Counted from the stretch's first letter, positions 1-6,622 are shown. The stretch is DNA of 6,766 bases from Opitutia bacterium (GCA_002692605.1 NZLE01000016.1:40727-47492); one strand, 5' to 3'. Translations and numbers: made by a program. The notes: generated by a model not told the origin, from the sequence alone.

Positions 1-749
1 TGATAAACCTCTATTGCCTCCTGCAGAGTATGCCCACGACGACGAAATTCGACGACGGACTCTTGCAAAGTGAAGGGATCGCTCGGACCCCAATCCGCGG
101 AAGAATTCACCAAGAGCTTTTCCCGCGGATATTTTTCCAAAATATCCACTGCTCTTCGAGGACTGCACTTGGTCACCGGATAAAGAGTCATTCCCGCCCA
201 GTACCCTGCATCCAAAACGGACTCGATGGTTTGCTCCTCAACGTGATCAATCCAAATTTTCTCGGGATCCACGTCCATTCCAGCCAGAACCTCGAGCACC
301 GTTTTGGTACCATGGGCCTTGTCCGACAGATGAGGAGTATGGATCAAAACCAACTGGTCATGCTTCATCGCCATTTCGACGTGTGCCTGCAAGGATTCAA
401 TTTCATTGGGCGTGGATTTATGCAGACCGGTCTCTCCAACACCCAGACACGTCGGCTTATCCAAGAACTCCGGCATCTGCCGTAAGACTTCATTGGTGAG
501 TTCTTTGTTTTCCGCCTCCTTGGGGTTCACTGCAACCCAACAAAAATGCCGTATTCCAAATTCAGCGGCCCGCGTAGGTTCGAATTCGGAAATTTGAGCG
601 AAGTAGTCGATGAAAGTTTCGGGATGACGACGATCGAACCCTGCCCAAAACGCAGGCTCGCAAACTGCCACGACACCAGACATGGCCATCCGCTCGTAAT
701 CCTGAGCGGTGCGAGCAATTGCATGATAATGAGGTTGAATGATCTGCAT
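1..749 (-). CDS. eboB: EboB-type TatD-family metal-dependent hydrolase (3' end outside window)
   Basis: The minus-strand frame is open from an ATG at 749 to the window edge, giving 249 complete codons and no stop, so the C-terminus is missing. All metal ligands expected of a TatD/amidohydrolase TIM barrel are visible: H7 and H9 (QPHYH), E106 (GVGETGL), H137 (LIHTPH), H169 (WIDHVEE) and D219 (SSADWG). The motifs VCEPAFW (29-35), VNPKEAEN (74-81) and SSADWG resemble the EboB branch more than DNase-type TatD; this comparison is from memory. EboB belongs to the ebo cluster, linked to moving metabolite precursors to the periplasm; its substrate is not established. The residue before P6 is Gln, where I recall Asp in relatives. 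The gene lies 16 nt after the stop of a 78-codon gene and is probably the fourth gene of an operon. There is no clear Shine-Dalgarno sequence. Family assignment is firm; the EboB subtype is likely. Confidence 0.85.
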   Translation of the reverse strand, partial: MQIIQPHYHAIARTAQDYERMAMSGVVAVCEPAFWAGFDRRHPETFIDYFAQISEFEPTRAAEFGIRHFCWVAVNPKEAENKELTNEVLRQMPEFLDKPTCLGVGETGLHKSTPNEIESLQAHVEMAMKHDQLVLIHTPHLSDKAHGTKTVLEVLAGMDVDPEKIWIDHVEEQTIESVLDAGYWAGMTLYPVTKCSPRRAVDILEKYPREKLLVNSSADWGPSDPFTLQESVVEFRRRGHTLQEAIEVY

Positions 750-765
750 GACGGAAAGGTGTAAG

Positions 766-1002
766 TTAGGAGATTTTTGCGAAATGCACGAGCAGTTGCT
801 CGGCTCGGTTTGCCTTCGGATGGTCGGCCTTGGAAAGAAGTGCCATCGCATCCAAAAGAGAATGCCTCTTGGACTCATCCTGAGCCTTCGCGCCATCTCG
901 CATGACGGCCTCATCGTAACGGTCGAGCATGGCGGCCACTTCCAAAAGGTCACGCCTTGCTTCCAAGTAGTAGGTGTCGAGAGTTTTTTGGGGACTTAGC
1001 AT
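766..1002 (-). CDS. small conserved-looking hypothetical protein, 78 residues
   Basis: An ATG-initiated 78-codon frame sits between the NTF2-like gene (32 nt upstream) and the EboB-like gene (16 nt downstream), which supports it being real and co-transcribed. I do not recognise a named family. The protein looks soluble and helical: an N-terminal stretch LDTYYLEARRDLLEVAAMLDRYDEA (residues 8-32, with alternating acidic and hydrophobic positions), a charged linker (33-46), and a second helix ending in NRAEQLLVHF (65-74). It has no signal peptide, membrane span, cysteine or metal motif. The pattern of two helices around a linker, ending in a short basic/aromatic tail, suggests a small binding or regulatory partner, possibly of the neighbouring hydrolase; that is inference from position only. 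It is far too short to be EboA, which is around 200 residues. No good ribosome binding site precedes the ATG. Confidence 0.7.
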   Translation of the reverse strand: MLSPQKTLDTYYLEARRDLLEVAAMLDRYDEAVMRDGAKAQDESKRHSLLDAMALLSKADHPKANRAEQLLVHFAKIS

Positions 1003-1034
1003 AATGAATTGAAACTTTTGAAATAAATCCTTCG

Positions 1035-1409
1035 TTAACTTGGAGGAATGAGAGAAGAGTGATGGTGAATGATCCTTTCGTTTGGGTCTCCCTTGATCGT
1101 AAAGGTAAAACGAGCGGGATGTCGAACCAAGTTGCCTTCTTTCAGGTAATAAAATTCATAAAGGCCCGTTGCCAAATAGAAACCATCACCAAGAGGATCG
1201 TGAGATAAGGAAGGTTGATCAATCCGGACTCCAGAGCCTTCCTTTGAAGTGAAGCCTACGAAATAATTTCTGATTTCCTCAAAAGACTTGAGCGGTCTGG
1301 CCTCGAAGGTGGCGAGCAAGGAAGCTTTCTCGTGGTAACAAGCCATGATTTCATCGACCTCGCCTCGATTGACCGAAGTGACCCATTTTTCCGGAATTTC
1401 GTAATTCAT
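1035..1409 (-). CDS. NTF2-like / SnoaL-like domain protein
   Basis: This 124-residue protein matches a single NTF2-like cone-shaped alpha+beta fold in length and layout. An N-terminal helix (VTSVNRGEVDEIMACY, 10-25) is followed by a strand with loss-of-function-tolerant residues (KASLLATF), a second helix (SFEEIRNYFVGF, 42-53), and then C-terminal strands (GFYLATGLYEFYY, RHPARFTFTI). The end IIHHHSSLIP (113-122) is typical of the SgcJ/EcaC, DUF4440 or CaMKII-association-like branch, where the last strand reads HHHSS. Such proteins bind small hydrophobic ligands, act as isomerases or dehydratases, or form dimers, so the exact activity cannot be assigned. No signal peptide is present, so it is cytoplasmic. 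It follows the ArsC/Spx-like gene by 30 nt and precedes the 78-codon gene by 32 nt, fitting one operon. The ATG at 1409 is preceded by an A-rich stretch without a Shine-Dalgarno motif. Confidence 0.8.
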   Translation of the reverse strand: MNYEIPEKWVTSVNRGEVDEIMACYHEKASLLATFEARPLKSFEEIRNYFVGFTSKEGSGVRIDQPSLSHDPLGDGFYLATGLYEFYYLKEGNLVRHPARFTFTIKGDPNERIIHHHSSLIPPS

Positions 1410-1439
1410 AAGAACTTTATCTTCGCAGGAGGAGGAAAA

Positions 1440-1802
1440 TCATTCGGAAAGGGCATTGAAGGCTTCCTCCCATTGATCTGGTTTGAATCCTTGCAGTCGC
1501 AAACCGTCTCCAATGAGAAAAGGCCTTTTGACCAGATTCCCTCGGGCCGTCAGCATGGCAAAGGCATCCTGTTCCGAAAGACTTGGCATTTGCTCCTTAA
1601 TCTCAGGCTCCCGATAATCTTTGCTTGAAGTGTTGAAGAGTTTTTTCAGGTTACCGTCATGAGAGACCAGCATCTCCTTTAGTTCATTCTTGGAGGGAGG
1701 GTTCTCTCGGATCGCGATACTCGAAAAGGACACCCCTCGTTCATCCAACCATTTCTTGGCTTTCCGACAGCTTTCGCACTTTTCGTATTGATAAAACTTC
1801 AT
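1440..1802 (-). CDS. ArsC/Spx/YffB-family thioredoxin-fold protein
   Basis: The 120-residue product has the normal length and motif order of the ArsC/Spx/YffB (arsenate reductase-like) family. It shows a first strand KFYQYEKC, a redox C9-x-x-C12 pair at the start of helix 1, IRENPPSKNELKEML (31-45), LFNTSSKDYRE (55-65) and the family hallmark LVKRPFLIGD (90-99) with R93-P94. Members either reduce substrates by thiol chemistry or, like Spx and MgsR, bind RNA polymerase as thiol-stress regulators; the sequence does not decide between these. True ArsC has a lone catalytic cysteine in a CxxS-type context, so the CxxC here points to the Spx/YusI/YffB side. No ars genes are nearby. It is the first gene of a four-gene minus-strand operon and diverges from the M16 peptidase gene across 72 nt that hold a plausible promoter. 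Start choice: first ATG, no Shine-Dalgarno. Confidence 0.85.
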   Translation of the reverse strand: MKFYQYEKCESCRKAKKWLDERGVSFSSIAIRENPPSKNELKEMLVSHDGNLKKLFNTSSKDYREPEIKEQMPSLSEQDAFAMLTARGNLVKRPFLIGDGLRLQGFKPDQWEEAFNALSE

Positions 1803-1810
1803 TTTCGTTT

Positions 1811-1826
1811 GTTTGCCTAATCAAAC
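1811..1826 (-). repeat. inverted repeat / possible 5' leader stem-loop of the ArsC/Spx-like gene
   Basis: GTTTG (1811-1815) and CAAAC (1822-1826) form a perfect 5-bp inverted repeat around a 6-nt loop. Given the candidate minus-strand promoter, the transcript would begin almost exactly at the outer edge of this repeat, 8 nt before the start codon's upstream side. It may be an operator half-site pair or a small leader hairpin whose loop carries the only AGG-like bases before the ATG. A 5-bp match in an AT-rich gap could also be chance. Confidence 0.3.
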
Positions 1827-1840
1827 TCTGTCATTATCAC
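1813..1840 (+). promoter_or_regulatory. weak candidate promoter for the M16 peptidase gene
   Basis: TTGCCT (1813-1818) and TATCAC (1835-1840) are spaced by 16 nt, each with about 4 of 6 matches to the sigma70 consensus. Transcription would begin around 1847, about 28 nt before the ATG at 1875. It interleaves with the opposite-strand promoter, so the two genes could compete or be co-regulated. The matches are poor and the call rests mainly on position. Confidence 0.2.
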
Positions 1841-1860
1841 CAAATTCAGTCACTTTACAA
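1833..1860 (-). promoter_or_regulatory. candidate sigma70-like promoter for the ArsC/Spx-led operon
   Basis: On the minus strand, TTGTAA (1860-1855, 4 of 6 to the -35 consensus) is followed after 16 nt by GATAAT (1838-1833, 5 of 6 to the -10 consensus). Transcription would begin near 1826, leaving a leader of about 24 nt before the ATG at 1802. The site lies in the only non-coding gap upstream of the four-gene operon, which supports it. Assignment is by consensus matching only. Confidence 0.4.
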
Positions 1861-1874
1861 CCCTCTTCGAAACT

Positions 1875-4811
1875 ATGCCTAGCCAAAAGTCTATAAATTC
1901 CACTCTTGCGAAAGGCTTGTTCATTCTGCTCATGAGTTCTTGTTCATCGCCCGAAATGCCTTCCCCAAAGGAAAATGAAACCCCTGTCGAACCGACCAAA
2001 GCCAAATCCATGCCCGTGATTCGGAAAACTCTCGAAAACGGACTCACCATCTTGCTGAGCCCGAACCCCGAGGAACCTCGCTTTTACGCGGAGATCGTAA
2101 CTCGAGCGGGAAGCAAGCACGATCCCGCGACGAATACCGGGCTCGCTCATTACTTGGAACATCTTCTGTTCAAAGGTACTCGGAACTTCGGCACCACGGA
2201 TTTCGGCAAGGAAAAACCACTCCTTGACCAGGTCACTCTACTCTATGAAAAGCGTTCCAAGGAAAGCAACCAAACCCGCCGCAACGAAATTTACGATGAG
2301 ATCAACCGTATTTCTCAGGAAGCGGCAAAGTTGGCGATCCCCAATGAAATGGATCGCGCTTACAGCGACATGGGCGGCAAAGGCATAAACGCCCACACCT
2401 GGCATGAGGAAACCGTTTATAAAGTTGATTTACCAGCCAACCGACTAGAGCATTGGGCAAAGATCGAATCCGAACGATTCGCGAATCCGGTCTTTCGTCT
2501 GTTCCACACGGAATTGGAAACCGTTTATGAGGAAAAAAATCGGTCCATCGACAACAAGGATCGCCTACTGAACCGAGAAGTGAACAAACTGCTCTTCAAG
2601 ACTCATCCCTACGGACAACAAGTGACCCTTGGAACAATCGAGCATCTCAAGAATCCCTCGATTCTCGCCATCGAAGATTTTTACGCCAAACACTATGTTC
2701 CGGAAAACATGGCGATCTGCATTTCCGGAGATATCGATCCGGACGATTGCCTTTCAATCATCGAGCGCTACTTCTCGGTTTGGGAAAATCGGGAAACTCT
2801 TCGACCTGAACCAACCTGGGAGGAAAAACCGCTCAAGGGTCGTGAGTTCGTAGAAGTCCAGTACCTTGGCGAAGAGCAAGTTCTTCTCGCCTTCCGAACC
2901 GCTCCCCGCTTTCACAAGGATTACCCCGCGCTACGGCTGATTGACATGATCTTGGATAACTCCGTGGCAGGGCTCATCAATCTCAACCTAACGGAAAAAC
3001 AGGCAGTCCGAGCGGCAGGGTGCTTTCCTCAAAATTACAACGACGAAGGGGCGCATTACTTTTATGGCATTCCCAAGGATGGACAATCCATGAGGGAAGT
3101 GGAGGAACTCCTGCTTGCCCAAATTGAGAAGGTGAAGAAAGGAGAATTCGAAGATTGGATCCTTCCCGCAGTAATTAACGATTTCAAAAAAAGACAGAAG
3201 GAGGATCGTGAAAGCAATGCCAAACGAGTTGAACTTCTCCGTGACTCTTTTCTATCCTTCGTCGATTGGGAAACCATGGATCGGTCCATCGAAGAATTGG
3301 AAAAGGTCACCAAGGAGGAAATCGTTCGAACCGCTAGCAAGTATTATGGGGATGACTACGTCGTGGGTTTCCGAATCGATGCCCAGCACCAACTTCCCAG
3401 TATTGAAAAACCGAAGATCGATCCTTTGGAAATTGATCCCGACAAAGAATCAGAATTCATGAAAACCGTCGAATCGATTGGCTTCGAAGCCTTTAATCCC
3501 AGATTTCTTGAAGAGGGAAAGGATTTCAGCATAGAGAAAATCGTTGATGGGGTAACTCTGATACATGCAACAAATCCACTGAACGACCTGTTTACTTTGG
3601 AAGTGAGGATGGAAATGGGCAACGATCATGAAGCCATGCTGCCGTATCTCAAGCGAATGCTGGATCGCTCAGGCGCCGGTACGATCTCATCCGAAGAATT
3701 GAAAATCGAATGGTATAAGCTTGCCACGGACTTTAATTTTGCCGTTCGCGAACACTTGTCCGCCTTTTCCATCAATGGATTGGACGAGAATTTCATCACT
3801 TCCCTCGAGCTTGCCCATAAGTTGCTGACCGAGCCCAACCTATCGGATGAAACTTGGGAAGAGACCAAGAGGATTATCATTTCCGAAAGAGATGACGAAC
3901 AAAAGAATCCCAATGCCCTGAGCAACGCATTGGCCCATTTCCACAGGTATGGGAAGGAATCTCGGTACCTAAAGCGGCCATCCGACGATCGTCTCAAATC
4001 CACTTCAGTGAATGATGCGAAAGAAATGATTGGACAGGCTCTTTCAGTCGAAAGAACAGTTTTGTATTTTGGCCCGCGAAGCAGGGAGGAGATCAAATCG
4101 ACCATCCTTGATGGTTTTCTTGGCAAAAAGCCAACCCTTCCGACTCCAGTTCATCAACCAAACCGTTCTTATGTGGCCGATGGAAACCAAGTGTACTTTT
4201 TGCAAAAGGAAATGGCGCAGGCCCAGGTTCGACTAGAGTTCGCAGCCGGTGCCTACGATGAAAGCAAAGCTCACATGGCCCAAGTCTTCAACGAATACTT
4301 CGGAGGAGGGATGGCGGGGCTGGTCTTTCAGGAACTACGCGAAGCTCGCGCCTTGGCCTACTCCGCTTGGGCTCATTTTTTCGCTCCCTCTCGCAAAAGG
4401 GAAGAGAACATTCTCGTTGGGTCCATTGGTTGCCAGGCGGACAAAACCATAGAAGCGGTGACTGCATTCGTCGACTTGCTGGATGATATGCCCATCAACC
4501 AAACCCGTTGGGAATCCGCTCATACCGCGATCCTCAGCACCTATCGAACCAATCCGATTGGATCCAGAGCGCGCCCCGGTTATGCCTATGATTTCCGAGC
4601 GCTTGGCTTAAGGGAAGACCCGAGAAAAAACCGCTTTCTTTCTTTGGAGGGGGCAGAGATGTCGTCGCTCAGGGAATTCTATTCCGAGGAAATCAAACCA
4701 CAAAACATACTTATTTCAATTGTAGGAGATTCCCAAAAGATCGATCTTGAAAAACTCCAACAATTCGGCCCGTTGACTGAGATCAAGGTCAAACAGTTGT
4801 TCAATCGGTAA
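1875..4811 (+). CDS. M16 family (pitrilysin/insulinase-type) zinc metallopeptidase, predicted lipoprotein
   Basis: This 978-residue protein has the two-half, four-domain layout of clamshell M16 peptidases. The N-terminus has lysines at 5 and 13, a short hydrophobic core (GLFILLM, 14-20) and lipobox-like MSSC with C23, so it is probably a lipid-anchored envelope protein. The inverted zinc motif H92-Y-L-E95-H96 lies in GLAHYLEHLLFKGT; the distal glutamate is in TVYEEKNRS, probably E220. About 48 extra residues (roughly 112-160, KEKPLLD to NEMDRAYSDMGGKG) lengthen the usual spacing, as in the large M16 proteins of Bacteroidota and PVC bacteria (known from family recall). A conserved GDIDPD turn (285-290) starts the second domain. 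In the second half the zinc motif is degenerate (LPYLKRML, 589-596), while R822 and Y829 (LREARALAY) align with the substrate-binding Arg and Tyr of insulysin. Expected role: degrading peptides in the periplasm or at the envelope. Its start follows an A-rich gap without Shine-Dalgarno. Confidence 0.95.
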   Translation: MPSQKSINSTLAKGLFILLMSSCSSPEMPSPKENETPVEPTKAKSMPVIRKTLENGLTILLSPNPEEPRFYAEIVTRAGSKHDPATNTGLAHYLEHLLFKGTRNFGTTDFGKEKPLLDQVTLLYEKRSKESNQTRRNEIYDEINRISQEAAKLAIPNEMDRAYSDMGGKGINAHTWHEETVYKVDLPANRLEHWAKIESERFANPVFRLFHTELETVYEEKNRSIDNKDRLLNREVNKLLFKTHPYGQQVTLGTIEHLKNPSILAIEDFYAKHYVPENMAICISGDIDPDDCLSIIERYFSVWENRETLRPEPTWEEKPLKGREFVEVQYLGEEQVLLAFRTAPRFHKDYPALRLIDMILDNSVAGLINLNLTEKQAVRAAGCFPQNYNDEGAHYFYGIPKDGQSMREVEELLLAQIEKVKKGEFEDWILPAVINDFKKRQKEDRESNAKRVELLRDSFLSFVDWETMDRSIEELEKVTKEEIVRTASKYYGDDYVVGFRIDAQHQLPSIEKPKIDPLEIDPDKESEFMKTVESIGFEAFNPRFLEEGKDFSIEKIVDGVTLIHATNPLNDLFTLEVRMEMGNDHEAMLPYLKRMLDRSGAGTISSEELKIEWYKLATDFNFAVREHLSAFSINGLDENFITSLELAHKLLTEPNLSDETWEETKRIIISERDDEQKNPNALSNALAHFHRYGKESRYLKRPSDDRLKSTSVNDAKEMIGQALSVERTVLYFGPRSREEIKSTILDGFLGKKPTLPTPVHQPNRSYVADGNQVYFLQKEMAQAQVRLEFAAGAYDESKAHMAQVFNEYFGGGMAGLVFQELREARALAYSAWAHFFAPSRKREENILVGSIGCQADKTIEAVTAFVDLLDDMPINQTRWESAHTAILSTYRTNPIGSRARPGYAYDFRALGLREDPRKNRFLSLEGAEMSSLREFYSEEIKPQNILISIVGDSQKIDLEKLQQFGPLTEIKVKQLFNR

Positions 4812-5268
4812 AGTCGCCTACATTCGCTTCCGCTTCCGGCGTGAAGGTCTCCGCATTATCCTGCTGCCCAAAACCGATGACTCTTCTGAAAAATTCATAC
4901 ACCTTTTCGCATTCGACCTGCCTTTGACTCGGGTCCCTAAGGCGCAGAATCACTCTTTGGGCCTTTCCGGTTTGCAATTCCGTTAGTACGCAACTGCAGG
5001 TGATTCTACCATTGTTCGTGGGAATTTCCGTTACGTCGATCCTTCCCATCGGAACAAAACCTTTTTGATCAAGAAGAACGTCCATTTTCAATGAGATCCT
5101 ATTCTCGTTGAAATTAAATATACGAGTGTATCGAGCGGATGGGGAGCCGTCCTTTTCCATCTGGGCATTCATTCCGGAGCGCAGAATATTTACGATTTCA
5201 ACGGATCTATTCATTTGAGCCGTGCAATTACGAAAGAATAACCATAAGAGAGCAATAGAAATCCCCAT
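4801..5268 (-). CDS. hypothetical exported protein, about 155 residues
   Basis: I do not recognise the family. The frame is open further upstream to 5412, but that part runs opposite the membrane-protein gene at 5284, so I place the start at the ATG at 5268. From there the product begins with a hydrophobic stretch (GISIALLWLFF, 2-12) ending in NCTAQ, resembling a short signal peptide cleaved near residue 17 or 18, although it lacks the usual N-terminal lysine or arginine. The mature part is a mix of charged strands (YTRIFNFNENRISLKMDVLLD, split across 47-67), a C91-x-C93 pair, C120, and an acidic tail. A fallback start is M19 (5214), giving a cytoplasmic 137-residue protein. Its stop TGA lies inside the end of the M16 peptidase gene, an 11-nt tail-to-tail overlap. 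No function is assigned. Confidence 0.65.
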   Translation of the reverse strand: MGISIALLWLFFRNCTAQMNRSVEIVNILRSGMNAQMEKDGSPSARYTRIFNFNENRISLKMDVLLDQKGFVPMGRIDVTEIPTNNGRITCSCVLTELQTGKAQRVILRLRDPSQRQVECEKVYEFFRRVIGFGQQDNAETFTPEAEANVGDFTD

Positions 5269-5283
5269 AATTTTTTTGCCAGC

Positions 5284-5568
5284 ATGAATCCATCCGCCCT
5301 CGACCAAGCCAAGAAAGAATTCCTTACGGATACGGTGGACGAGGTTCTTCTGAAGCAATGCATCGAACAAGCTGATGGTGATCGCGAACGAGCCCAACAA
5401 ATGTACCTGCACCGCAGAGCGGCGGAAATATCTCCCGCGGTTGAAGATCTTGATGCGCGGGAAAAATGGCCCATGCTTGGGCCACTTATCATACTGTACT
5501 CTCTTGGCACAATCGGTGTTCTCGCCCTGGTGTTTGGCTTTCTCGGAGGGAAGCTCGGTTGGTTTTAA
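5284..5568 (+). CDS. small membrane protein with C-terminal transmembrane segment, unknown function
   Basis: The 94-residue product has a soluble, charged N-terminal part (1-62) and one strongly hydrophobic segment (about 64-88, GPLIILYSLGTIGVLALVFGFLGG), followed by a short aromatic tail, so it is probably tail-anchored in the cytoplasmic membrane. The helical stretch VDEVLLKQCIEQADGDRERAQQMYLHRR (18-45, two short helices around ADGD) resembles in pattern a UBA/CUE-like three-helix fold, but this is only a weak impression. The gene starts 15 nt from the divergent start codon of the exported unknown protein. Codon use matches its neighbours and the frame has a sensible hydropathy profile, both favouring a real gene. 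Nothing like a Shine-Dalgarno precedes the ATG (a T-run does). Confidence 0.65.
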   Translation: MNPSALDQAKKEFLTDTVDEVLLKQCIEQADGDRERAQQMYLHRRAAEISPAVEDLDAREKWPMLGPLIILYSLGTIGVLALVFGFLGGKLGWF

Positions 5569-5611
5569 GGCACCTGCTCAGTTTTTCCCGTACTATGATT
5601 CTTTTTTTCTC

Positions 5612-6502
5612 TTATCCTTTTTTTAAGCCGAGATTGCTGGTGACCTCTTTTAAAAATTCAAGCAAGCGAAGACGATTGGGTCCCTCGAAAAAGACCTTGC
5701 CCCCATGCCCCCCTCCTTCAATCTCATGAAATCGAATGCGTAACCCAGCCTTTTCGTAAGCGTTGACAAGAGCTTTGGATTGATCGATCAAAACCGTGGC
5801 ATCCTCGGTTCCATGAAAAACCAAAAGCGGAGAATCTCCTTGCGAAACATGATGATAGGAAGAGGCAAGTCTGGCCAAACGGGTCTTCCGATCGGCTCCA
5901 CCGCCAAGCAAATCATGCACCACCGAACCCTTGAGGTTAGCTCGAGATGGTTGCGTCTTGCTTCTTAGAATCAGGTCGGTTGCCCCGTAATAGTCAATCG
6001 AGGCCAAGACTTTTGAGGAAAAGCTAAGGTTACCTCCGGTCTTGCCTTCCAACCCGGGAACCCCATGGGAAGTCGCCATCAAAGCGCTCAAATGACCGCC
6101 TGCGCTGGTTCCTGCGGTAATAATCTTATCAGGATCATAACCGAACTTCTCGGCATTGGCCCTCAACCAGCGAACCGCTCCTTTGCAATCATGAAGTTGA
6201 GCAGGGTACTTTGCCAAGTTACTTAGGCGATAGGATATGCTGGCAAGGGAATAACCATGTTGGGGAAGCCAATTGATTTGGCATTTCTCCTTACTTCCTT
6301 TTCTCCACCCACCTCCATGAATCCAGACCACCAACGCGGAACCCTTAGGCTTTGAGGGAAGATAGAGGTCTAATTTCAAGGAATGCGTTCCAACCCTCGC
6401 AAACTCCAAGTCTTTGATAACCTTGATTTCGGAATCGGAGCGCAATGGAATACTGGATAAAAAGCATAGGACCGAGGCAGTGACAAAAGGCTGTAAGCGC
6501 AT
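5612..6502 (-). CDS. secreted alpha/beta-hydrolase esterase (BD-FAE / HSL-like)
   Basis: The 296-residue product, counted from the ATG at 6502, has the complete serine-esterase signature. It has an oxyanion-hole motif H62-G-G-G-W66, nucleophile elbow G131-T-S133-A-G-G, acid D234 (in HGTED) and catalytic H266 (in GGGHGG). A signal peptide is likely: MR at the start, hydrophobic LQPFVTASVLCFLSSI, then a cleavage region around PLRSDS (residues 19-24). Members of this group (BD-FAE, feruloyl/acetyl-xylan esterase, kynurenine formamidase-like) deacylate sugars or small esters; marine PVC bacteria carry many. The substrate cannot be set from sequence. An in-frame TTG at 6508 would add two residues, and GGAG touches the ATG directly, so neither start has normal ribosome-site spacing. 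It is convergent with the small membrane-protein gene (43-nt gap). Confidence 0.85.
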   Translation of the reverse strand: MRLQPFVTASVLCFLSSIPLRSDSEIKVIKDLEFARVGTHSLKLDLYLPSKPKGSALVVWIHGGGWRKGSKEKCQINWLPQHGYSLASISYRLSNLAKYPAQLHDCKGAVRWLRANAEKFGYDPDKIITAGTSAGGHLSALMATSHGVPGLEGKTGGNLSFSSKVLASIDYYGATDLILRSKTQPSRANLKGSVVHDLLGGGADRKTRLARLASSYHHVSQGDSPLLVFHGTEDATVLIDQSKALVNAYEKAGLRIRFHEIEGGGHGGKVFFEGPNRLRLLEFLKEVTSNLGLKKG

Positions 6503-6595
6503 CTCCAAAGAACAGCTTATGAACGACCTTAAGACAAGGCTTCTGTTGAAGCTCGGCCCAGCATACTTTGTCCTTTATGGTCTAAGCGTTGTTCG

Positions 6596-6622
6596 TTGAC
6601 GAAAGGAATTACGTTATATACT
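6596..6622 (+). promoter_or_regulatory. promoter of tRNA-Lys
   Basis: TTGACG (6596-6601, 5 of 6 to -35) and TATACT (6617-6622, 5 of 6 to -10) are separated by 15 nt, slightly short of the usual 16-18. Transcription would start near 6629, about 10 nt before the mature tRNA 5' end. Position and both hexamers make this the best-supported promoter in the window, and the sigma70-type boxes argue against a Bacteroidota-type promoter system. Confidence 0.6.

Noticed and set aside
30..485. Plus-strand 151-codon open frame
   Set aside because: It lies opposite the TatD-family gene whose full metal-binding set is intact, and its protein shows no domain or sensible hydropathy; it is an antisense shadow.
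3626..4126. Minus-strand 166-codon open frame
   Set aside because: It lies fully inside the M16 peptidase gene, antisense to well-aligned family sequence, with a serine/arginine-rich shadow-like composition.
5269..5412. Upstream extension of the exported unknown gene to a GTG at 5412
   Set aside because: The extra 48 codons run opposite the N-terminal half of the small membrane protein, and the likely signal peptide begins only at 5268.
5569..5628. T-rich tract between the convergent membrane-protein and esterase genes
   Set aside because: No stem of useful length precedes the T-runs on either strand, so I do not call a terminator.
6538..6553. Short GCTTC-TGTT-GAAGC hairpin between the esterase and tRNA-Lys
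   Set aside because: It has a 5-bp stem without a T-run, and nothing else points to function; it is likely chance.
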